Origin: Sanderia malayensis
Taxonomy: Eukaryota; Cnidaria; Scyphozoa; Semaeostomeae; Pelagiidae
DNA length: 64,000 nucleotides
NCBI GenBank assembly: GCA_013076295.1
Contig: RQOL01000618.1
Location: forward strand, 1,736,001 to 1,800,000
Direction of reading: 5' to 3'
Below the pieces are notes generated by a model that saw nothing but the letters and a program-made list of their open reading frames with translations, did no database searches and was not told the DNA's origin. This document shows, piece after piece, positions 25,165 through 36,460 of the stretch. The translations under genes were made by a program, and so were the position numbers. The stretch's first letter is position 1. Each line of letters begins with the position of its first letter.

Positions 25165-25540
25165 AAAGGTGATTTTTTCCTTTTCTATGATAAATCATGG
25201 GTAACTTTTTAGTCAACTTTTTTGTAATTCTTCTTTATACTTCGATGGTAAATATTGTTTACAGATTTTTTGAAATTGTAGCCTTTAGATCAACATTATT
25301 TATAGATCTTTCTAGTATGTAAACATTTACCCCAGCTTTAGATTTAAGCATATTTAATTTGACGAGTGTAAACAGCTTGTATTTAGAATAACATTAAGGA
25401 TTAATGCAACTGACTATATTTATATATATATATATGTATCTACAAAGAATAGTATACAAATACAAAATAAGTTAGGGCAAAGGCACAAAAGACAATGATA
25501 ATTCAGAGTTCTGAAATGTAAAAACGCCACAGAAAATGAC
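25165..25540. other. 3' intergenic DNA between converging genes
   Basis: The DOMON gene (plus) and the unknown gene (minus) end toward each other here. The DNA is AT-rich, with a short (TA)n at about 25420. No gene is seen. Confidence 0.4.
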
Positions 25541-27037
25541 TCAAGACAGTCTCAACTGGATGTAGAAACGTTCAAATTTACTTTGCTCCTCTGTGCGGAG
25601 ATCCCCAACTATTTCATCATCCCTTGAAAAGAAAAAACATTGTTTTAGGCGATCAATGCCCGATTCAATACATTTTTTGTGCAAAAATCACACACATATA
25701 TATATATGTGTGGATATGGTCAAAAAATAACAGACTATACACATTTAATTATCCAGTTCATATTACAGTAATACATTAATTAATTAATTAATAGGAGTAG
25801 GTAATCGTGATTGACTAACCTTAACTCGTTTTTGTTAAGCATTAGATGGATGTTTATTGCTGGCAAAATGAGTTTGAGTGATAGTATTTGTTTGACAGCG
25901 GCACATGTGTCATATGAATTGACTTTCAGGCTGCAATGAAAAAACATGCATCACAATGAGTTAGTAGTACCACCAGACAAGACTTGTTACATGAAGTCAA
26001 TTGTCTTTGTTGAATTGAAAATTTGTAATTCACTACAACAAGTTGAGTGAGGAAAAATGAGATAATACAGGGAGACAATGCAGAGAGTCTGCTACCAGAC
26101 CAGGACAAGAGGTATGCATTACCTAATGTTGTCTTTTTTGAAAGGCATCAGTGCACTGCTGACTGTTGTTGATACACTTATCGTGTCATCATCAAAGTCT
26201 GGTAGATCTTCATCTGCAATACAAAACATTTTTCAGATTACAAATATCTCTGCATGCAAAATGTATAATTGAACAAAAATGTATAACTTAACGAAACTGT
26301 ATCTCAAATATACCTTGAGAAGGAAAAGTAATCTCGTAGTATAGATTATTTGCTTTTCTATAAGACTCGGGCCAATTAAATCCTTTTCCTGTTGGTTTGT
26401 ACTCTTCTCTTTGTATTCCGGTATCTTGTGCGTCAAATTTCTTTCCATACACGTAGTAAAGTCGGTTGTGTGCTTTCTTTGGACCTTTGAATACATATTT
26501 CAGTTTGAAATCTTCATTTTCAGGCAGCTCAGCATCTAAATGTCAAGAGGCACTTCACGATTAAGAAAATACACTCTCAATACACATACACTTCTACACA
26601 TACAATACACATACACTTCTGCAGCTCATATAGGTATGTACCACATCACAATGGCAATCGATTGTGTGATGAACATGTCGTTGAATGAACAAAAATTCAT
26701 CATCTCGTGAATTGGCAGCATTCAACAGTAATACATAGAACAAACTTACTTTCACTGAAGTCTTCAAGCCTCGCATGATAGAAATAGCCTGTTTTAACTT
26801 TGCTATCTGCTGTTGATTTCTCATCCAGCTTTCTGTGTCGCACGGTTCCATGTCCAAGATCTACCAAGACAGGACAGTCCAAAATTTCCTACAATGATCG
26901 ATTGATTTAATGAAGTTTGAACGAAAATTAATACCTAGCTAATTAAAATTAAAATTAAAAACGAAAATTATTAATATTAATAGCTTAAGAAATTATACCT
27001 GATCTTCGTTGCTTTTTTGTGAAGCAGAATTACCCAT
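25541..27037 (-). CDS. Unrecognised acidic protein with predicted N-myristoylation, five exons, about 190 aa
   Basis: I do not recognise this family. Reading the minus strand, exons 27037-26999, 26888-26750, 26535-26314, 26213-26123 and 25622-25541 join in phase with AG/GT borders to an uninterrupted frame of about 190 residues. The N terminus MGNSASQK fits the myristoylation consensus (Gly2, Ser6 position small). The middle (about 15-135) has VLVDLGHGTVRHRKLDE, GYFYHARLEDF, KYVFKGPKKAHNRLYYVYGK and FNWPESYRK, which look like a compact beta-rich domain. Then comes an acidic Ser/Thr stretch (DEDLPDFDDDTISVSTTVSS) and a charged end, EEQSKFERFYIQLRLS. A competing last exon (26032-25987, ending DFM) also keeps phase. 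No membrane segment or cysteine motif is visible. It starts 188 bp from PIGW, head to head. The gene structure is fairly well supported; function is unknown. Confidence 0.65.
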
Positions 27038-27225
27038 CAAAGCGTTACAGTTTTCAGAAAAGTAAAGTTTAAGATAACATTTTAGTTAGTTTGCAAACGC
27101 AGCACAGGAAGATTATTGTTTTTTTTGTTCCTAAACAACACCAACAACAACAACAACAAAGCAGAACAAATCATGAAATCGAGGTGTGACATTGAGAATG
27201 AGGCTGCAGGTAAAGGAAAAATAAA
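27038..27225. promoter_or_regulatory. Candidate bidirectional promoter
   Basis: Only 188 bp separate the start codons of the minus-strand gene and PIGW, which run in opposite directions. It includes a (CAA)n stretch near 27138-27157. I see no clear TATA box. Shared promoter use is inferred from spacing alone. Confidence 0.4.
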
Positions 27226-30200
27226 ATGGCGGTACATTCCTCTTTTGTAGCTAAAGAGAATTTGACAAAACTTCACAATGGAACAACATTTCTGGAAATT
27301 TCTTCAATAGTGTCGTATGCACCAATGTCATGTATGTTATACTTCATCATTGGCTTGATTTTTACGGCCATAGAGGTATCAGTAGGGTATGTAAAATTTC
27401 ATTCAAATAGATTTTAGATTTAAGATTTAAGAAATACGGAGAAGAAAGGTGGTCAGCATGCGCAGCAGCATAATTTTTGGTACCGCGCAGGAACGTATGT
27501 GATGTCATTGTGCTCTAATGAACAAGGCATTGTCCTTAGGGTTAGGGTTAGGGTTAGTCTTTGCGGAGGAGAAAGGTGGTCAGGATGCGCAGTAGCATAA
27601 AGATGGGTACTGCGCAGGAGCGTATATGACGTAATGTAGTGTCAATGGCTGAGGCATTGGCCTTAGGGTTAGGTTTAGGGTTAGGGTTAGCCCTTGCGGA
27701 GGAGAAAGGTGGTCAGGATGCGCAGTAGCATAAAGATGGGTACTGCGCAGGAGCGTATATGACGTAATGTTGTGTCAATGGCTGAGGCATTGGCCTTAGG
27801 GTTAGGTTTAGGGTTAGGGTTAGCCCTTGCGGAGGAGAAAGGTGGTCAGGATGCGCAGTAGTATAAAGATGGGTATTGCGCAGGAGCGTATATGACGTAA
27901 TGGTGTCTTAATGGCTGAGGCATTGGCCTTAGGGTTAGGTTTAGGGTTAGGGTTAGCCCTTGCGGAGGAGAAAGGTGGTCAGGATGCGCAGTAGCATAAA
28001 GATGGGTACTGCGCAGGAGCGTATATGACGTAATGTTGTGTCAATGGCTGAGGCATTGGCCTTAGGGTTAGGTTTAGGGTTAGGGTTAGCCCTTGCGGAG
28101 GAGAAAGGTGGTCAGGATGCGCAGTAGTATAAAGATGGGTATTGCGCAGGAGCGTATATGACGTAATGGTGTCTTAATGGCTGAGGCATTGGCCTTAGGG
28201 TTAGGTTTAGGGTTAGGGTTAACCCTTGCGGAGGAGAAAGGTGGTCAGGATGCGCAGTAGCATAAAGATGGGTACTGCGCAGGAGCGTATATGACGTAAT
28301 GTTGTGTCAATGGCTGAGGCATTGGCCTTAGGGTTAGGTTTAGGGTTAGGTTTAGGGTTAGGGTTAGCCTTTGCGGAGGAGAAGGGTGGTCAGGATGCGC
28401 AGTTGCGTAAATGATGGTATTGCGCAGGAGCATATATGACGTAATGTTGTTTTTATTCGCTGAGGCATTGGCCTTAGCGTTAGTTTTATATTGTTGTGGG
28501 AGTTTCAAGAAGTTATTGCTGAATTTTGTACTGATATACTAACAGAATTTATTAATATTCGTCATTTCTGAGACCCTAACAAGAATTTTAAAAATCTTAT
28601 GACAGGAAAAAATCTCAAAAGGTGATAGCTTCTTTTCCCTTTATTACTCCGAGATACTTTCAAATTTGCTTCGGTTTCTCTGCAGCGCCTAGGCCCAATA
28701 ACAACAATCGCACATTGCATGATACAAATGACCTGATTTCTTCATTGAGGGCTCTTGAATGGTTTGAAATTGTGTAGTAATATCAATTTTAATTCTATAT
28801 ATAATTTTAGGTATAATATCAAGGCAAAGTTTACGGTACATAATTAATCACAAAATCATAGTGTCTCAATGGCTGATGCATTGGCCTTAGGTTTGAGGTT
28901 AGGGTTAGCCTTTGCGGAGGAAGAAGATTATCAGGATACGCAGTAGCGTAAATATTGGTACTGCGCAGGAGCATATGTGACCTAATGGTGTCTTTAATGG
29001 CTGAGGCATTATTTCTATTTTATGAGCTAAAGGGAAGGGGGTGGGATCTCTACCATACCATGAAATCATAGCCGGCTTTTCCCAGTCCTCAATGTGTGTC
29101 ACCGATAGTGTGAGGAAAAATGTCTTGCAACCCAAAAACTACTTGTCAGATCAAATATATAAATATATTCAAAATCAGAGCGCTCAAATTCATGGTTTAG
29201 GAAACACAAAAAGATATACCGTATTTACTCAGGTGAGCGCCGCGGCGCTCATTTAATTTCCAGTACTTTTGATGCGGCGCTTATTTGGGGGCGACGCTTT
29301 TTAAAAACTCTTTAAACAATCTTTTAGTAGTAAAATATACAAGTTTGAAACACTGAAGTGTGTTTTGATACAAGAAAATAAATTCTCGAGGTAGCGCCGC
29401 ATTTGCAAAAAAGATAACTGCGGCGCTCATACGGGGCGGGGCTCATACGGGGGCGGCGCTCACTCGAGTAAATACGGTAGTGCCACTAGAAAAGACCATT
29501 GCTTGCTCATTGTTAGCTTTTGAAGTAATAATGAAATATTTTTTGTCTTCTAGGGATCGTTTCTTTTTGGAAAATATCATTCTTGTTCTACCAGGATTGC
29601 TGGCGATCACAGTTCTGCAAGGCTATAGTTTACTTGTTGATATCACTATGTTGGTAATTTGCATAGCATTATTGGCAAGAAAGGTTTTCGTATTAGGCGA
29701 TAATCTAAATCATTTGAAAGAGCTTCAATGTGAAGACCAGAGAAAGCAGTTCGTTTTTAACTTCAGGGCCTTCATGAATATCGGCACGATCATGTCAATT
29801 CTTGGTGTTGATTTCGCTGTGTTTCCAGCTCGTCTTGTCAAATGTGAGGTGTACGGTAAAGGACTGTTGGATATTGGCGTTGGGTCGTTCATTTTTGGTC
29901 ATGCAGTTGTCTCTAATCTTGCGAGGGGAAAGACAGATCATGATAGAATAAAGTCAAGAAATGTCTTCCACACAATCAGCTCTTCCATGCCAATCATTGT
30001 GCTTGGCATGATGAGGCTGTTGAGTGTCAAAGCAAGTAATTACCAGGAAAGTGTCACTGAGTACGGTGTCCATTGGAACTTTTTCTTTACACTTGCACTT
30101 GTCAAGGTAATGTTATGTCAATGTCATTTCTATATGTAAAACCACAAACAAACGTACCAAGCCCATGTTTTTACTGAATGATTCACAGCACTAATAGTTT

Positions 30201-31861
30201 ATCTGAGATTTGGGATTTAACATCGCTCTATTAGATTTGTTGCATTCTCAGCTCTTTTCATTGTCAATAGAAGGACTTTTGTTTGGAAGGACTTTAGATT
30301 GCTCCTTCTATTAACTTTGTTCTCACTCGCTTCTTGAATTGCTTTAACATCTGATATTTATTACTGTAAGTCCTTGGTTTGGCTCCTGCCTTTGAGTGAA
30401 CCCCTTTTAAATTAGCCCCCTTCCCATGCAATTATTTCCCTTTCTTGTATAATTTATTATCATTGCCTTATCTCGCTTCTTTTCCGATAGATTATATCTG
30501 AATTAATCATGAGTGTTCTTCCACAATTTCTTCTCAATCACATATCGTTGGTTGGAATTTCATTGGCTGCTCTGCACCAATATCTTCTCAGTAGCTGTGG
30601 AATCTCTGATTACATCATCAAAGGCAGCAAAGGAGATGGAAGCCGTAGTGCAAACATCTTTGATGCCAACAGAGAAGGCATCATATCATGCCTTGGATTC
30701 ATTGCGCTCTATTTCATTGCTGTTCAAATTGGAAAAGAAATCTTCAAGCCTTTGTGAGTTTTTTATGACAAATTTTGTTTTCATTAATGCCATATTGTAT
30801 TATATTTGGTATTTATTATTGTTTTTTTATTGTTTACTTATTATTGTTTACTATTGTATTATAGTTTCTTTATTCCGAGGGAGGTTACGAGGGTGATATA
30901 CGGTTACACTCTATGATGGCATCATTGACTCATTAACAATTTTCTTGTTCTTATTGTTGTTTGACTTCGCGAGGCTCAACTGTTACGTGTCAAATGAAAT
31001 CCTTGAGATTTTGACGTATTGACTACGACATTGCATCGAATAAACGCCTGGGGCAGTTATTAATTTATTGTGGTTGAATGCAGGGTGTTTATAATTCAAG
31101 ATAATTGAGCCTGGGCATTTATTATTTTCCATTCTTTTCCATCTGAACAGATCGAAGAACGTTTTGCTGAAGAGACTGGCTGCACTGGATTTATTTCTTT
31201 GGATCCTCACGCTGAGCACTGAGATTTCTATTCAGAAAGTTTCCAGGCGCATGTGCAATGGGACTTACATTTTGTGGATGGTAAATCACGATTCTCTTTA
31301 TCCCCCCTCACTTTATTCCTGCTATGAAGCTCCTCGATAACGCTTTACAGCGTTTTCACCACCCAACACAAGCAACACTAGACTACTTTAGCAATGTCAT
31401 GCAGAGATGCTCATACAACGCTTTATTTATTATTCCTATTAATTATATCTTTTTTCTTCGTCTGTTAGCTATCTCTGAATGTATACTTGGTAGCCTTCTT
31501 CTTGGTCGTTGAGATATTTCAAGACTTCATCATCAATCCTCGCGGCACCAAACCACCAACCAATCAAAAGCCTTTGATCTCACCACGACGACCTCTTTCT
31601 GGGCATAGCAATCGCCAAGACGAGGCCAAGAACAACACCTTGAATTTTTACAGAAACCCGTTGCTTGTTCGAGCTGTCAGTCGCAATCAATTGTTCTTTT
31701 TTCTATTGGGTAATGTATTAACTGGTGTAGTTAATTTATCAATATCTACTGGTAAAGCCACTACTGCCACATCTATGCTCATTCTCATCCTCTATCTATT
31801 AATTGTAAACTGTGTTGTTGTCATATTTTACACTAAAAACATCACGACTAAGTTTTGGTGA
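27226..31861 (+). CDS. PIGW: PIG-W, GPI inositol acyltransferase, five exons, 499 aa
   Basis: PIGW adds an acyl chain to the inositol of the GPI-anchor precursor in the ER membrane. Exons: 27226-27386, 29554-30106, 30491-30753, 31151-31280, 31469-31861. The joined protein is 499 aa (human about 504) and mostly hydrophobic, with many predicted helices. Matching landmarks are NLTKLHNGTTFLEI near the N terminus, MSILGVDFAVFPARLVKCEVYGKGLLDIGVGSFIFGHA, YQESVTEYGVHWNFFFTLALVK, FDANREGIISCLGFIAL, VSRRMCNGTYILW and a C-terminal segment with SRNQLFFFLLGNVLTGVVNLSI, ending KNITTKFW. Each agrees with the recalled human protein in order. The first intron (about 2.2 kb) is the longest and carries the 133-bp minisatellite and a foldback element, while the others are under 400 bp. 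Confidence 0.92.
27440..28475 (+). repeat. 133-bp tandem minisatellite with TTAGGG-like blocks and an internal hairpin
   Basis: Unit boundaries, taken at ccttaggg, fall at 27534, 27661, 27794, 27927, 28060, 28193, 28326 and 28472. The central five units are exactly 133 bp. Each has a block such as ttagggttaggtttaggg, then cttgcggaggagaaaggtgg, then a hairpin tgcgcagta-(13 nt)-tactgcgca, then agcgtatatgacgtaatg. Central units alternate between two versions (gtactgc with gttgtgtcaatgg; gtattgc with ggtgtcttaatgg), so the array has a 266-bp higher-order period. Outer units are more diverged. It lies wholly in PIGW intron 1. Confidence 0.92.
28855..29012 (+). repeat. Detached diverged copy of the 133-bp unit
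   Basis: About 380 bp past the array, gcattggccttaggtttgagg, cctttgcggagga, cgcagtagcgtaaatattgg, tactgcgcaggagcatatg and ggcattat recur in the same order as in the array. Confidence 0.8.
29217..29479. mobile_element. Foldback/MITE-like element, 263 bp, in PIGW intron 1
   Basis: It opens taccgtatttactc and closes gagtaaatacggta, perfect 14-bp inverted ends. The arms carry gcgccgcggcgctcat and the matching ggcggcgctcac blocks. It shares the outer 'taccgtattt' with the 4275 and 22346 elements but has a distinct GC-rich interior (GCGCCGC rather than AAACGCCCCC). No coding frame. Confidence 0.75.
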
Positions 31862-32290
31862 CACTATAGAGCGCATTGGAGTAGCAGTAATGATGTCTTT
31901 CCTTTCTATTTCATAACTGTAATAGAACTGATTAAGTTGCATGAATTTTTGCTGGATGTAGATTCAGACTTGTTGTCGTTTTATCTGACTTCATAAACGC
32001 ACTGCAAAGTATTGTTCTTTAAGCAGCTTTGAATTACAGAACGATGCGAACAGAAAACAATGAACCGAGCAGAAATGTAAATAGAAATCATTGACATTAA
32101 TCAGCTGTCTTTGGATCGTTCACTGATCATACTAAAGTGAGTTCACTACGCTTTATTTGACTTACACGTGTTCTAAACATAGTCGTGTTTGCTTAAGTAA
32201 TATGCAGCTTTTATGACCGACTGCCTTTGACTTGCTTGAACCATAATTACTTAAAAGTTCGCATGCTGATAGCATCGTGAAGGTTGCAGT
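31862..32290. other. Intergenic DNA between PIGW and the thioredoxin-like gene
   Basis: No gene or repeat is apparent. Confidence 0.4.
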
Positions 32291-34974
32291 ATGATTTTCT
32301 GTGTTTTATTTCAGATTTGTTTTATCCTGGTGCAGTATGTTATCTGCAATGCGCAGGAAATGGCTGCTGAGAAGCCAACGAAGCTAACATCGAAGAATTT
32401 CCACGATATTCTGTCCATGGATGATCCGTGGGTCGTTGTGTTTCTGGAGGAATACACGACAGAAAAAGAGGTGGAATTGGTTGCCGTTGCTAACTCTGTA
32501 GTTGGCTTGGTTCAAATTGGATTTGTTGATATGGATGATCCAGATTGCGACGAGCTTGTAGAAGCAAAGGTATTTTAATGTTTCATGTTTCATTTTAACT
32601 TTGCGAACCCCCTATCTCTTAATTCATAATCATAGCAAGTGAACGTAAGTCTTTTCATTGGATGGGGGCGCACTTTATTGTAATATTTCATATTGGTAAG
32701 AATCCTGTGTTAGTTTACCCCCTGAAGATGCATCGTTTTTACACATTCATCAATGCCCCGCGTGCGCAAATTTGGGAGGCGAGAGTTGATAAAGAGCCTC
32801 GTTCTGATCCGTTGTGAGGAATGACATTTCTAATGCAAACCTCACCGCGTATTTTGCAGAGAATAACTAAGGCGCAAATCAAAGTCTACGATTATGGCGA
32901 GGAGAACAAAGAGACGCCAAGAAAAGCGAAGAACTACCAAGAGGCTCTCAAAATGGCAATGGAAAGCTACCCGGATACCTTTACTCGAATTACTGATGAG
33001 ACCATTCCAGCATTTTATAGCAAAGCTGTGAAGGAAAGTAGACCAAGAAAGCTTCCTCTCATTTACTTCTCTGGTAAGTAAGGTTGACTGCATTCGTATT
33101 AGTTAATTGCATTCGTATGCAGTATAAGGCTCTGCAAGTAAGATACAAGAATTTCCGCCCAGTGTATTGTTTGACAAACAATAAGCCATTGTTCTATCGA
33201 TTGCTGTGTTCCGAAAATTAGTATAAGGTGTTTGATATGTTTGGTTTGCTAGTGGCATTGCTGGCTGTAGTATTTTTTATCCCCGCTTCTTTTATTATTT
33301 AAATGTGGAACAATCGTTGCTTGTGTTTTTTGTGTTAAAGCAGTTTTATTGACAAGCTAGGGTTAGGTTTATCTGTAATGTTGTGAACGTTCGTAAATAT
33401 GGTATAAACATATACTGATTTAACGAGGTTTTCTTTTTGTTTCAGAAAAAGATGTGGTCTCTCCAGCACTTCGATATCTTGCATTGAATCTAAAGGAATT
33501 GTTCTCTTTCTCAATCCTTGTCAACCCATCGGAAGAACTGAAGAAATCTTTTGAAATCACCTTACTGCCACAGTTGACTATCCTGTTCCATCTCAACTTG
33601 AAAACTGGAGCCTACGAAATGATCAAATACGACAGACATGCGTACGGGCCTCCTAATTTTGCCAATTTGCTCAAGTTCTTGATTGGCGTGCAGAATGAAG
33701 TCGGTGACAAAAAGCATCGAAAAACATTGGAAAGATTGATGTCTGGAAGTGAACCAAGTAGGAATTTTAATTTTTTCGTTGAAGGGCCATTGGTTGCTTT
33801 GATGTGCTGTATGAAAGGACTGTAGAAAATATTTTTGCTTGTTAATGTTGCAAGTCCTTGTTACATCAACGTTATCTCATTTCTTATGATTTGCTATGAT
33901 CTTTCCATTTTGTAGAGTCAACTCCAGATCTCGATAAGTTGGGAGTGCAACAAATGACGTCATCCTCCGTCTCCAAAATCTGCGCTCCAAATTCATTGGC
34001 TTTGTGTGTTATTGCATTCCTTTCTGCAGACGATGAGCATGATATCAAAGCGAAGGAAAAAATTCTTGATGATGTCAGAAGATCGAAAACTCTGAGGGTG
34101 ATTAGTTCAAGTCCCGCTGTTTTAATCTATTTTTTATTCGATCTTTTATCTTGAATTGCCCTGTTTTGTGTTCTTATTTTTTCTCTACTTTTTTATTTTT
34201 TTTGCACTTATTTGCTCCCTTCTGGCCCTCCATATTCTTTTTTCTTTTTTCTCTTTGTGCTAAAGTTTTTTTTCTTCTACTATTTCCTTCATTGGATTGC
34301 TTTTGCCTTCTTTGCTTTGCTTGGCTTTGTTTATCATCCTTTTGCTTTCCTTTTTCCCCACACATATCCATATGCAAGTGTATTTTACAAGTAAATAAAC
34401 TTGCATACACCTTAATGACATTTAAGCAAGCTGATGTGGGGTTTTCTTATTCCGCACCACTCTCTACTCCGTCCACATCACGTTAGATAATTCCACGAAT
34501 CCACCCTTTTAGGACCATCACATTCGCTATTCTTGGATCAATGCTTCATGTCATCAGAACATTGCAGATGCATTTGATATTGACACAACTCAACTGCCAA
34601 TAGTAATTGCCCTGAAACGAAGCAAGATGCTTTTCACAAATCACGTAGGTTCGTTTTCTTTTGACAACCTACGGGAGTTTCTATTGCAAGTTCTTTCTGG
34701 TAAAAAGATAATGACGAGCTACGGGAAGTTTCCTAAGTTTGTCACCAAGGACTGCAAGATTACGAAGCTCAGATGCAAAGATGGGGTTTGCTTAAACGCT
34801 AATGTTAATCAAAGGTATTGTATAGTATATGTATTCCCTTTTATAGAGCATCATGGCTTTTTTGTTACACTGGATAATGTTTTTATTTTATTTGAATACA
34901 TCTTTTTTATTTTCTATTTTAGAAAAAGTAATCGTGGACCAAAGTTGAGTGGAGGAAAGAGAACTGAACTTTAG
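32291..34974 (+). CDS. Thioredoxin-fold ER protein lacking CXXC, six exons, about 446 aa
   Basis: Exons 32291-32569, 32860-33073, 33446-33757, 33916-34097, 34513-34814 and 34923-34974 join in phase. The N terminus is a signal peptide (MIFCVLFQICFILVQYVICNA). A thioredoxin-like domain follows: LTSKNFHDIL, then DPWVVVFLEEYTTEKEVEL, then VGLVQIGFVDMDDPDCDEL. In PDI-family proteins the CGHC site sits just after the 'WVVVFLE' strand; here it reads EYTTEKE, so the redox site is absent. Later segments (LPLIYFSG, LLPQLTILFHLN, LPIVIALKRSK with DNLREFLLQVLSGK) look like two more b-type thioredoxin folds. The C terminus ends GGKRTEL, an RTEL that could act as a KDEL-type retrieval signal. I infer a non-catalytic, PDI-like chaperone in the ER lumen. 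I cannot name an orthologue. An additional small exon between the first and second cannot be excluded. Confidence 0.75.
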
Positions 34975-35587
34975 GTGTGGATATTTAATTTACTGTTATT
35001 TTTATTAAGATATATACGATTAAAAGCTATTGCTAATAGCTAAAGACATTATCAGACAGAGGATAAGTATGAATTTGATGCCAGCAATCTGTGATTAATT
35101 TTTTTCAGGAGCTAGTCGATGACAAATGCGTTTGTAATTATATTGTTGTTAGAATAATTTTGTGTCTGAACCTTGTAGTTTCTGTGGAGTCATATATTGT
35201 AAATCCTCGAGTTGCCCCCCTCCCTTGAATAAACCCCCATTCATAAATATCAAAAATAAATATACCCCAAAAGCTTCATTTGAGAGGTGGGAGGTACTCG
35301 CGCAGATGGTTTAAGCATTATTCATGTGCGGTGCTTTGAAAGCTACAGTTTGTTGAAGCAAGAAAATCAATAATTGCTGCCGAAGGTAAAATGCGAAACA
35401 TTACTTTCTGAAGCTCTATGAATTGAAAGGACTCATTCAATTGATCTACGCTCCAAATCGTTATATCTTTAGTGGTTTTATCAATCATAAGTGAAGTTGT
35501 CTGATTGCCTAGGCCCAACTGCTGGCATTCTTTTCTCGTTTTCTTTTGTCAAATAGCAAAGTATTAGACGTAATTCTATGCCTTATC
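34975..35587. other. Intergenic DNA with a 'cccccct'-type repeat fragment
   Basis: At about 35200-35290 there is a fragment (cgagttgcccccctccc, gaataaaccccc) related to the dispersed 'AAACGCCCCC' family. No gene is seen. Confidence 0.45.
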
Positions 35588-36460
35588 ATGTCAAAAGAAA
35601 CTTCATTGGGAAGAAGAGACAATGAGGGAGAAAATGTTGACAATATTGAAATAGTTGATGATGACTATGAAGATCTGATGAAAGCAGAAATGAGGCCACC
35701 GTTGCCAATTCCTTCAGGTGATATCTCAAGACCAACAGTGAAGGTCACTCCTCTTGTCTCTTACGTTAAAGGAGAAGGTTCTGATTCCGATACTGACGAG
35801 TCAGATAAAGAGGAATTTGATTCAAGTAAATTGTACCAAAGAAGTGCACAATTATATGATGCAAGTGAAGCCAGTTTGTCGGCAGCAGGCTCCCCTACTG
35901 CATCGGTAGAAGAGTTTGAAAATGTTGCTGAAGACGATGCAACCAACATGTCTGTGGATCTCAAGCAGCCTGCATCAAAGCAGCCAGAGCAAGCTAAGCT
36001 ACCACCGGAACCCGAGGGTCGCTGTTCAAGAGCTTTGCAAGATAAGATAGCTAGGATGTTAGACAAAAAGCACAAAGGTGGTATATCATTAAATGAACAT
36101 GTGCAAAGAAAAAAAGACTTTAGAAACCCAAGTATTTATGAAAAACTTGTTGGGTATTGTAGCATTGACGAATATGGTACTAATTATCCGAAAAATCTGT
36201 TTAATCCGTCGAGTTGGGGTCCAGAATCATATTATGATGCATTGGCAAAGGCTCAGAAAGAAGCTCATGATAAAAAGGAGAAAGAAAAACATAAAAAAGG
36301 ACAAGTTGAGTTTATCAAAGCAACGAAAAAGCTACCAACATCAGCTGTGGCTGCTCAACTTTCGGATGAAAAGCAAAAGATTTCAAAGTGGGATACAAGA
36401 CCTTCTGATATAAGTAAAACTCTTGAGGTTCCCATTAAAAAGCCAAAGCCAAACTCGTAA
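35588..36460 (+). CDS. SAP30BP: SAP30-binding protein (HCNGP), single exon, 290 aa
   Basis: SAP30BP is a nuclear protein linked to the SAP30/Sin3 co-repressor and, in vertebrates, to splicing of short introns. The conserved HCNGP domain is clear at about residues 135-230: LPPEPEGRCSRALQDKIARM, QRKKDFRNPSIYEKLVGYCS, IDEYGTNYPKNLFNPSSWG and ESYYDALAKAQKE. Before it lies an acidic Ser-rich region (SDSDTDESDKEEFD), and after it a Lys-rich tail including KWDTRPSD, as in orthologues. The frame is open a few codons upstream, but the first ATG is at 35588. There are no introns within the coding sequence. Confidence 0.93.
   Translation: MSKETSLGRRDNEGENVDNIEIVDDDYEDLMKAEMRPPLPIPSGDISRPTVKVTPLVSYVKGEGSDSDTDESDKEEFDSSKLYQRSAQLYDASEASLSAAGSPTASVEEFENVAEDDATNMSVDLKQPASKQPEQAKLPPEPEGRCSRALQDKIARMLDKKHKGGISLNEHVQRKKDFRNPSIYEKLVGYCSIDEYGTNYPKNLFNPSSWGPESYYDALAKAQKEAHDKKEKEKHKKGQVEFIKATKKLPTSAVAAQLSDEKQKISKWDTRPSDISKTLEVPIKKPKPNS

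Noticed and set aside
27440..28475. Regular repeats considered as a CRISPR array
   Set aside because: The units are contiguous 133-bp tandem copies without unique spacers, in a eukaryotic intron.
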